A stretch of DNA of 52,076 nt from an uncultured Ruminococcus sp. (GTDB lineage Bacteria; Bacillota; Clostridia; Oscillospirales; CAG-272). The DNA lies in assembly GCA_902779285.1 (NCBI GenBank), contig CACZAZ010000004.1, positions 1 to 52,076 of the forward strand, written 5' to 3'. The position numbers and the translations under genes were made by a program. The notes beneath the pieces were generated by a model. The model saw only the letters and a program-made list of their open reading frames with translations, was not told the origin of the DNA and searched no databases. Below, in pieces: positions 8,505-14,420 of the stretch. Numbering within the stretch: position 1 is the stretch's first letter; each line of letters begins with the position of its first letter.

Positions 8505-9211
8505 CACTTCATCCGGGAACGGATCCCGTAGTTCAGCACCATCAGCGAGTCTCCGAGATGCACGTTCAGTACGTACACGTCGGGATAGTCTTCGAGTTTC
8601 AGTTCCATATTCGCGAAGTTCCAGATGCCGCGCACCCCCGCCTTCGCCAGCCGCTCCGCGACGCTCTCCGCCGCCTCTTTCGGCACGGTCAGGACGGCGA
8701 TCTCGGGCTTCTCTTTTTCGCAGAACGATTCGAGTTCCGCGACGTCGTAGACCGGGAGATCCGAAACGGTGGTCCCGATCACGTCGGGGTTGACGTCGAA
8801 CATCGCGATCCGCTCGACCCCGCGCCGCTCGAACATGTGGCTGGCGGCGAGCGCCCGTCCGAGGTTGCCCGCCCCGACGATGACGGCGCGGAATCCGTCC
8901 TCGGTGCCGAGGACCTCTCCGATCTTGCCGTAGAGGAATTTGACGTTATAGCCGTAGCCCTGCTGCCCGAATCCGCCGAAGCAGTTGAGGTCCTGCCGGA
9001 TCTGGCTGGCGTTGACCTCCATCATCTTCGACAGTTCGCCCGAACTGATGCGGTAGATGCCCAGCCGGAGCAGTTCCCCGAGGTAGCGGTGGTATCGGGG
9101 GAGACGGCGCACCACGACGGGCGACACCTTGGCGCGGAGATCGCTTTCCTCCGTTTGACGGAGCAGCTCGTCTTTTTCGTTGTTCTTGTTTTGGTTCTTT
9201 GCGTTTGCCAT
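8504..9211 (-). CDS. rex: Redox-sensing transcriptional repressor Rex
   Basis: 235 residues. DNA-binding sensor of the NADH/NAD+ ratio that represses fermentation and respiratory genes. After a polar N-terminal extension of about 30 residues comes a winged-helix domain (VVRRLPRYHRYL, ISSGELSKMM, ASQIRQDL) and a Rossmann NADH-binding domain with VGAGNLGRA (112-120). The C-terminal YVLNVHLGDSLMVLNYG segment is the domain-swapped helix region of Rex dimers. The ATG at 9211 has AAAGGAAA upstream. It lies 31 bases after tsaD and overlaps dnaD by one base. The pairing of rex with replication genes and tsaD is a matter of operon layout here; no functional link is shown. Confidence 0.95.
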   Translation of the reverse strand: MANAKNQNKNNEKDELLRQTEESDLRAKVSPVVVRRLPRYHRYLGELLRLGIYRISSGELSKMMEVNASQIRQDLNCFGGFGQQGYGYNVKFLYGKIGEVLGTEDGFRAVIVGAGNLGRALAASHMFERRGVERIAMFDVNPDVIGTTVSDLPVYDVAELESFCEKEKPEIAVLTVPKEAAESVAERLAKAGVRGIWNFANMELKLEDYPDVYVLNVHLGDSLMVLNYGIRSRMK

Positions 9212-9242
9212 ATCGGTTTCCTTTGTGTATCGGTATTTCGCG

Positions 9243-10319
9243 TCAGGTATCGAGCGCCGAAGCGTTCAGCGAGCCGTCCCGGAGGTTGCCCGCCAGATAT
9301 TCAAAGTACCCCTGCGCCGCGATCATTGCGCCGTTGTCGCCGCAGAACGGCAGAGGGGGGATAAACAGTTTAACGCCGCGCCGTTTCGCAAGAGCGGAGA
9401 GTTCCCTGCGCAGATGCGAGTTGGCGGCGACCCCGCCCGCGACGACGACCGGGAGATCGGGATAGCGGTCGATCGCCATACCGAGTTTTTTCGACACCGC
9501 CTCCACGCACAGCGCGGTGTAGCGGGCGGCGAACGGAGCGCGCGGGAGTTCCCCGCCCGTCTGCTCCAGATGATGCAGCAGGTTGATCGCCGCGGTCTTC
9601 AGCCCCGAGAACGAGAAGTCGAGCGTCTCGCCCGGGAGCGCCGGGGACGGGAGTTTCATTGTCGGATCGCGCCCCGCCTCGTTCGCTTCGTATTCGGAAA
9701 GCGATGGGGTCTCGGTCCCGGTCGCAAGTCGGAATCCCTCCGCCGCGAGTTTGTCGAAGGCGGCGCCCGCGGGATATTCCAGACCGATCAGCCGTCCGAT
9801 CTTGTCGAACGCCTCTCCGATCGCGTCGTCGCGGGTTGAGCCGACGGTCTCCCAGTCGGTCCGGGTCTTCGCGTGATAGATCGAGGTGTGTCCGCCGGAG
9901 AGGGCGAGCGCGATGAAGGGAGGCTTCGGGGTCTCCCCCGCCCCCGCAAGGTAGGCGGCGGCGATATGCCCCCGGATATGATCCACGCCGACGAGCGGGA
10001 TACCGTTCGCTACGGCGAGCCCCTTCGCAAAGTTGACCGCGACGAGCAGCGCCCCGATCAGCCCCGGATGGTCGGTCACGGCGATAAGCCCGACGTCGGA
10101 AAGTCCGATCCCCGCCTTGTCGAGCGCCTCCCCCGTGATGCGGGAGATGACCTCGACGTGCGCGCGGCTCGCGATCTCGGGGACCACGCCCCCGTAGAGC
10201 CGATGCACCGGGATCTGCGACGCGACGATATTCGAGCGGACGAACAGTTCCCCGTCGACCTCCTCCAGAACGGCGGCGGAGGTCTCGTCGCAGGAGGATT
10301 CAAAGCCAAGTATGAACAT
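9243..10319 (-). CDS. tsaD: tRNA N6-threonylcarbamoyladenosine transferase TsaD
   Basis: 358 residues. Catalytic subunit that transfers threonylcarbamoyl to A37 of ANN-decoding tRNAs, working with TsaB and TsaE (not seen in this window). Family signatures: ESSCDETSAAV at the N-terminus, the metal-binding histidines in DHIRGHIA (His114, His118), the SGGHTSIY segment, and the C-terminal NSHLRREL and PPLPFCGDNGAMIA. All key residues are present and the length is normal. The gene starts 3 bases after rimI, consistent with tight coupling; rimI and tsaD are neighbours in many bacteria. Confidence 0.96.
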   Translation of the reverse strand: MFILGFESSCDETSAAVLEEVDGELFVRSNIVASQIPVHRLYGGVVPEIASRAHVEVISRITGEALDKAGIGLSDVGLIAVTDHPGLIGALLVAVNFAKGLAVANGIPLVGVDHIRGHIAAAYLAGAGETPKPPFIALALSGGHTSIYHAKTRTDWETVGSTRDDAIGEAFDKIGRLIGLEYPAGAAFDKLAAEGFRLATGTETPSLSEYEANEAGRDPTMKLPSPALPGETLDFSFSGLKTAAINLLHHLEQTGGELPRAPFAARYTALCVEAVSKKLGMAIDRYPDLPVVVAGGVAANSHLRRELSALAKRRGVKLFIPPLPFCGDNGAMIAAQGYFEYLAGNLRDGSLNASALDT

Positions 10320-10322
10320 ATC

Positions 10323-10778
10323 TTACGTAGACTCCTTCGGGCGCTTCGCCGTCATGACGAGCGCCGCTTCGGTAGGATCGCGGTAGTAGTTTTCGCGCCT
10401 CAGGACGACCGAAAAACCGAGCGAACGGTAGAGCGCGATCGCCGCGGCGTTCGATTCCCTGACGTCGAGCCAGAGCGTATCGGCGTCCCTCTCGTCGGAT
10501 TCGGCAAGGAACGCGTCGAGCAAACGCCGCGCGTAGCCCCGTCTCCGTTTTTCGGGCAGGACCGCGACCCGGTAGAGGTCCCCCTCCGGCGGGGTGAATC
10601 CGGCGAGCAGATACCCGACGGGAACGTTCTCCTCAAGCAGCAGGAGCGAAAGGGTGTGGTCCGCCGCGAGATGGCTTTCCATCGCCGCCGCGCTCCACGG
10701 GACCGAAAACGAGCGCGATTCGAGCGCAAGAAGCGCCGCGAGGTCGTTTTCCGTCGCGCGGCGTACAACGGCGGTCAT
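10323..10778 (-). CDS. rimI: Ribosomal-protein-S18-alanine N-acetyltransferase-like GNAT
   Basis: 151 residues, a single GNAT domain. Residues about 65-85 carry the acetyl-CoA loop (VAVLPEKRRRGYARRLL, matching Q/RxxGxG/A), and DVRESNAAAIALYRSLGF at 105-122 is the classic RimI motif; a catalytic-type Tyr lies in the YYRDP segment. RimI acetylates the N-terminus of ribosomal protein S18, with wider targets in some species. The start at 10778 overlaps the galU stop (ATGA), so translation is coupled. A much longer open frame in the same reading frame extends upstream through galU in a different frame and is a composition artefact; the RimI homology begins at this ATG. Confidence 0.9.
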   Translation of the reverse strand: MTAVVRRATENDLAALLALESRSFSVPWSAAAMESHLAADHTLSLLLLEENVPVGYLLAGFTPPEGDLYRVAVLPEKRRRGYARRLLDAFLAESDERDADTLWLDVRESNAAAIALYRSLGFSVVLRRENYYRDPTEAALVMTAKRPKEST

Positions 10779-11659
10779 TGTTCCGTCTCCGAAACGAATT
10801 TTCTTAAAAACGCGCGGAATTCCTCGCCGGTCTCGGGATGGGCGACGCCGGCGACGACGTTCGCCATCAGGAATCCGACCTTCGAGCCGAGGTCGTACCG
10901 GTCCCCCTCGAATTCGAGCGCCGTGACCCCGCTTTCGCGCGCGATTTTCGCCATCGCGTCGGTCAGCTGGATCTCGCCCCCCGCTCCGGGCGGGAGCGCG
11001 TCGATAATATCGAAGACGGCGGGAGTGAGCAGGACTCTGCCGAGGATCGAGAGATTTGAGAACTCCTCGCCGGGTTTCGGCTTTTCGATCATATCGTCGC
11101 AGAAGAACGCGGCGGGATCCCCCTCGATCGGAGAGACCTTCAGCGAACAGTACTTTCGGAGTTGTTCCGTCGCGACCCGCTTGACCCCGACGACCGGGCG
11201 CCCGTACTTTTCGTAGGCGTCGATCAGTTGTTTTGCGACCGGGGTGTGCGAGAAGATCACGTCGTCGCCGTAAAGCACGACGAAGGGATCGTCCCCGACG
11301 AACGCCCGCGCCCGCCCGACGGCGTGACCCAGCCCCTTCGCCTCCTTCTGCCGGAGGAAAGTGACGTTCGCAAGATCGGCAAAGCGGCGGAGCGACGCGA
11401 CTTCGTCGGTCTTCCCCTTCGCCGTCAGCGCCGCCTCGTATTCGGGGGAATAATCGAAGAAGTCCTCGATCGCGTCCTTGTCGCGGTTCGTGATGATCAG
11501 AATATCGGTGATCCCGCTCTTCGCCGCCTCCTCGACGAGGTAGGCGACGGCGGGGAGATCGACGATGGGGAGCATTTCTTTGGGCACGGCGTGCGAGATC
11601 GGGAGCATCCGCGTCCCGAGCCCCGCGGCGGGGATGACCGCTTTCGTGACCTTCTGCAT
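10775..11659 (-). CDS. galU: UTP-glucose-1-phosphate uridylyltransferase
   Basis: 294 residues. Makes UDP-glucose from UTP and glucose-1-phosphate for cell-envelope polysaccharide and glycolipid synthesis. The N-terminal nucleotide-binding signature AAGLGTRMLP (with the conserved GxGTRxLP) and KEMLPIVD, followed by the VEEAAKSGI segment, are diagnostic, as are YGDD at about 130, EKP and GGEIQLTDA further on. The length is normal. It is the promoter-proximal gene of the minus-strand block galU-rimI-tsaD-rex-dnaD-dnaC. The ATG at 11659 follows AAGGACGG. A consensus promoter lies about 80 bases upstream. Confidence 0.95.
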   Translation of the reverse strand: MQKVTKAVIPAAGLGTRMLPISHAVPKEMLPIVDLPAVAYLVEEAAKSGITDILIITNRDKDAIEDFFDYSPEYEAALTAKGKTDEVASLRRFADLANVTFLRQKEAKGLGHAVGRARAFVGDDPFVVLYGDDVIFSHTPVAKQLIDAYEKYGRPVVGVKRVATEQLRKYCSLKVSPIEGDPAAFFCDDMIEKPKPGEEFSNLSILGRVLLTPAVFDIIDALPPGAGGEIQLTDAMAKIARESGVTALEFEGDRYDLGSKVGFLMANVVAGVAHPETGEEFRAFLRKFVSETEQ

Positions 11660-11739
11660 AATTCAAACCGTCCTTTTTCTCTGTCCCTCCCGCGTTTGCG
11701 GGCGCGCGCCCGCGGAAAGGGTATATCGACCTGAATTAT

Positions 11740-11768
11740 ATTATACACGTTTCCCGCCTGTCCGTCAA
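11740..11768 (-). promoter_or_regulatory. Sigma-A promoter of the galU operon
   Basis: On the minus strand TTGACG (11763-11768), 17 bases, then TATAAT (11740-11745). The leader to galU is about 75 bases. It is back-to-back with the promoter of the acetyltransferase gene. Confidence 0.8.
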
Positions 11769-11809
11769 GTGCGGCAGACGGGTATTTTTACCGTCGTCTT
11801 CCGCGGGGC

Positions 11810-11839
11810 TTGCAAAACGGCGGGCGAATGTGCTATACT
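11810..11839 (+). promoter_or_regulatory. Sigma-A promoter of the acetyltransferase-dGTPase pair
   Basis: TTGCAA at 11810-11815, an 18-base spacer ending in TGC (extended -10), and TATACT at 11834-11839, about 38 bases before the ATG at 11878. Confidence 0.7.
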
Positions 11840-11877
11840 GAAGGAAAGAAAAACCGAAAGACCACGGGGGAAACGCT

Positions 11878-12666
11878 ATGGTGACCGAACGCGACGTGTT
11901 CCGGATGATGGAGGACTTTGAGATCCCGCGGAACGCGAAAGTGAATATCCGCGCCTCGATCCGCTCGATCGGGGGGATCGAGGGGGGCGCCGACGGGCTG
12001 ATCGACGCTCTGAGGGCGTATCTTTCCGACGGGCTTCTGCTGGTGCCGACCCATACCTGGGCGACCGTCAACCGGGAGAATCCCACCTACGACGTCCTGC
12101 GCACCCCGCCCTGCATCGGGACGCTCGCTAACGCCGCGGCGTTCCGGCGGGACGGTTTCCGCTCGCTCCATCCGACGCACTCCATGACCGGATTCGGACG
12201 GGAGGCGGAATCCTACCTTGCGGGCGAGGAGAACGCCAAGACCCCTACCCCCGTCGGGGGAGCCCTCTCGCGGCTCGCGGAGGAGGGCGGTTACGTCCTG
12301 CTCGTCGGGGTGGGGATGGAACAAAACACCTTCCTCTGCGCCGTCGACGAGATGGCGGAGGTCCCCTTCCCGGGACACCTTTCGCGCACGACTTTCGATA
12401 TCGGGATCTACGACCACGCGGGGCGGCGGATCCTCGACCGGGGCTACCGCAGTCACGAGAACGCCGGGGGCTCGCGCGGCTTCCCGCGTCTCGACCGCGC
12501 CTTCCGGGTAACGGGGGCGACCGAGACCGGCTCGCTCGGGCTTGCGCCGGTGATCTGCGGGAGTTGTCCCCGGATGGCGGACGTGATGGGGCGGGTGCTG
12601 GCGCGCGCCGACCGCGATCCCCTGCTCTCGAACGAAGAAATCACGGAGGATCTGTACCTTGACTGA
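11878..12666 (+). CDS. AAC(3)-family N-acetyltransferase (YokD-like)
   Basis: 262 residues. The fold is that of aminoglycoside 3-N-acetyltransferases: LLVPTHTW at 54-61, the conserved HPTHSM at 98-103 containing the catalytic-type histidine, and GGALSRLAEEGGYVLLVGVG followed by NTFLCAVDE, the acetyl-CoA and substrate loops of the family. Chromosomal YokD-like members are widespread in Firmicutes, and many have no proven resistance role, so antibiotic resistance should not be assumed. The ATG at 11878 has a GGGGGAAA ribosome binding site. Its last 8 bases overlap the start of the HD hydrolase gene, indicating translational coupling. Confidence 0.85.
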   Translation: MVTERDVFRMMEDFEIPRNAKVNIRASIRSIGGIEGGADGLIDALRAYLSDGLLLVPTHTWATVNRENPTYDVLRTPPCIGTLANAAAFRRDGFRSLHPTHSMTGFGREAESYLAGEENAKTPTPVGGALSRLAEEGGYVLLVGVGMEQNTFLCAVDEMAEVPFPGHLSRTTFDIGIYDHAGRRILDRGYRSHENAGGSRGFPRLDRAFRVTGATETGSLGLAPVICGSCPRMADVMGRVLARADRDPLLSNEEITEDLYLD

Positions 12667-13873
12667 AAGCGGCGAACTGCTCTATTACGAATCGCTCTCG
12701 CCCGAAACCGAGGAGAAAATGCGCCGGGACGAAACCGAACGGCGTCTCCCCGATTACGCGACCCCGGACGACGCCGCGATCCGTCGGAAAGACCTCGCAA
12801 ACGACCGCCCGAACGTCTGGCGCACGCCGTTCATCCGCGACGTGGACAAGATCCTGCATTGCCCGTTCTACAACCGCTACGCCGACAAAACGCAGGTCTT
12901 TTCGTTCTACCGCAACGACGACCTGACCCGCCGCTCGCTCCACGTGCAGCTGGTGTCGAGGATTGCGCGGACCATCGGGCGGGCGCTGCGGCTGAATCTC
13001 GATCTGATCGAGGCGATCGCGCTGGGTCACGACATCGGGCATACCCCGTTCGGACACGCGGGGGAGGAGTACCTCGACCGGTGCCTTTTTAACGTGACCG
13101 GGCGGCATTTCGCCCACAATCTCCAGTCGGTGCGCGTCCTCGACGGGATCTTTCCCTACAATATCACGATCCAGACCCTCTCGGGCATCGCCTGTCACGA
13201 CGGCGAACTCGAACTGCACGAATACCGTCCCCGCCCCATGACCGATTTCGACGAGTTCGACCGGATGATAGCGGACTGCGAAGCCGATAAGAAAAAAATC
13301 CGCGAGCTGATCCCCTCGACGCTCGAAGGGTGCGTCGTCCGGATCTCGGACATCATCGCCTATCTCGGCAAGGACCGTCAGGACGCCGTGCGGGCGCGTC
13401 TGACCGACGAGGAGTTCCCCGACGGCTCGATCGGCAGTCACAACGCCGAGATCATCAACAACCTGATCGTCAATATCATCGACAACAGTTACGGCAAGGG
13501 CTGTATCGCGATGGACGACGCCCATTTCAAAGCCCTCTCGGACGCCAAACGGGTCAATTACGACCTGATCTACAAGAACCGCCGGGTGCGCGAGGAGATG
13601 GAGAACAGCGTGCGCCCGATGATGGAGGAACTTTTCAACCGCCTGCTCTCCGACCTTGCGGGCAAGCGCCTCGGCTCCCCGATCTTCACCCACCACGTCC
13701 GCTACGTAAACGAGGCGCACTACAGGCGCCCGCTCCCCTACGAAGAGGAGGCGCCCGAACGTATCGTCGCGGACTATATCGCCAGTATGACCGACGATTA
13801 CTTCGTCGACATTTACGCGTATCTGTTCCCGGACAGCAAGCGCAAGATCAACTACAAAGGTTACTTCGATTAA
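12659..13873 (+). CDS. dGTPase-like HD-domain dNTP triphosphohydrolase
   Basis: 404 residues. HD-superfamily metal-dependent phosphohydrolase of the dGTP triphosphohydrolase group, which controls dNTP pools. The metal-site motifs are visible: RSLHVQLVSRIARTIGRAL with His95, then GHDIGHTPFGH with His124-Asp125, and a later DIIAYLGKDRQDAV segment. The likely start is TTG at 12659, placed 8 bases behind a GGAGG site (12645-12650), inside the end of the acetyltransferase gene; the first in-frame methionine otherwise falls well inside the protein. A dGTPase fused in an operon with an AAC(3) protein is unusual. Whether the protein also acts in phage defence, as some dGTPases do, is unknown. Confidence 0.85.
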   Translation: MTESGELLYYESLSPETEEKMRRDETERRLPDYATPDDAAIRRKDLANDRPNVWRTPFIRDVDKILHCPFYNRYADKTQVFSFYRNDDLTRRSLHVQLVSRIARTIGRALRLNLDLIEAIALGHDIGHTPFGHAGEEYLDRCLFNVTGRHFAHNLQSVRVLDGIFPYNITIQTLSGIACHDGELELHEYRPRPMTDFDEFDRMIADCEADKKKIRELIPSTLEGCVVRISDIIAYLGKDRQDAVRARLTDEEFPDGSIGSHNAEIINNLIVNIIDNSYGKGCIAMDDAHFKALSDAKRVNYDLIYKNRRVREEMENSVRPMMEELFNRLLSDLAGKRLGSPIFTHHVRYVNEAHYRRPLPYEEEAPERIVADYIASMTDDYFVDIYAYLFPDSKRKINYKGYFD

Positions 13874-13943
13874 CCGCCTCGGTAACATCCAAAAACAAAC
13901 CGCGCCAGCTATTGTTCCCGTGGCGCGCACAGGCAGATGCAGA

Positions 13944-14001
13944 ATTCGCGTTTGCGACCCGACGCTGTATAAACATACTGCAAGCGGTCGCAAACGCGGA
14001 T
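13944..14001. ncRNA. Covarying stem-loop of copy 1
   Basis: Arms 13944-13959 and 13986-14001 form a 16-bp stem (with one G-U pair). The 26-base loop contains an inner hairpin, GC-N-GTAT-AAAC-ATAC-N-GC, where N-N is T-T. Compared with copy 2, four stem pairs have changed on both sides while keeping pairing, which is the signature of a selected RNA (or cruciform DNA) structure. No match to an RNA family that I can name. Confidence 0.55.
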
Positions 14002-14028
14002 AGAAAAACGAATTTAAATCCAATGGAG

Positions 14029-14052
14029 AAAACCGCCCCGAGGGGCGGTTTT
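14029..14052. terminator. GC-rich hairpin with flanking A/T runs, copy 1
   Basis: AAAACCGCCCC pairs with GGGGCGGTTTT around a GA centre. A and T runs flank it on both sides, so it can act as an intrinsic terminator in either direction; it would terminate the dGTPase transcript from one side and the heparinase-like transcript from the other. Confidence 0.65.
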
Positions 14053-14196
14053 CATCCTTAATCTGCATTTCGCTATGAGAAGATTTCAAACAGAGCGAAA
14101 AGCTTTCACGGATCAATTATAATCATCCATTCGTTTTTCGGTCTGCGCTGATCCGTGCCTGCCAATGCCGCCGTGGCGCGCACGGGCAGATGCAGA

Positions 14197-14254
14197 ATCC
14201 GCGTTCTCACCCCGAAGCCGTATAAACATACCGCGAGAGGGTGAGAACGCGGAT
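14197..14254. ncRNA. Covarying stem-loop of copy 2
   Basis: A perfect 16-bp stem, 26-base loop of the same length as copy 1, and the same inner GC-N-GTAT-AAAC-ATAC-N-GC hairpin with a C-C instead of a T-T at the N-N position. Differences from copy 1 fall in paired positions and are compensated. Confidence 0.55.
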
Positions 14255-14283
14255 AGAAAAACAAAAACCATAATCCAATGGAG

Positions 14284-14307
14284 AAAACCGCCCCAAAGGG
14301 CGGTTTT
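14284..14307. terminator. GC-rich hairpin with flanking A/T runs, copy 2
   Basis: AAAACCGCCC pairs with GGGCGGTTTT around a short CAAA loop; flanking A and T runs make it a bidirectional intrinsic terminator candidate, homologous to the one in copy 1. Confidence 0.65.
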
Positions 14308-14420
14308 CATCCTTAATATGCGTTTAGCGATGCGGAGATTTCACGCAAAGCGAAAAGCCTTAACGGATCCAATTAATAATCCGTTTTTGTTTTTCGGTCT
14401 GCGCTGATCCGTGCGTGCCT

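Larger units (their letters stand above)
13919..14171. repeat. 253-bp intergenic element, copy 1
   Basis: First of two imperfect head-to-tail copies, each starting at CGTGGCGCGCAC and ending at GCGCTGATCCGTGC. Order of parts: a 16-base stem (13944-13959 with 13986-14001) around a 26-base loop that holds GTATAAACATAC; a compact GC-rich hairpin (14029-14052); then CACGGATCA near 14107 pairing with TGATCCGTG near 14150. No convincing protein is encoded. Present between the dGTPase gene and the convergent heparinase-like gene. Strand of transcription, if any, is undetermined. Confidence 0.75.
14172..14420. repeat. 253-bp intergenic element, copy 2
   Basis: Second copy, starting exactly one period (253 bases) after the first. 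The same three structures are present: the 16-bp stem (14197-14212 with 14239-14254, here perfectly paired), the GC-rich hairpin (14284-14307), and ACGGATC pairing with GATCCGT at the distal end. The copy ends where the stop codon of the heparinase-like gene begins (14421), so the element abuts coding sequence. Confidence 0.75.

Noticed and set aside
13937..14225. 11-codon frames beginning ATGCAGAAT in both copies of the intergenic element
   Set aside because: Changes between copies preserve base pairing, not amino acids, and no proper ribosome binding site is seen.
14113..14407. Open frames on both strands across the second element copy
   Set aside because: They exist in only one copy (copy 1 has a stop), so they are not conserved.
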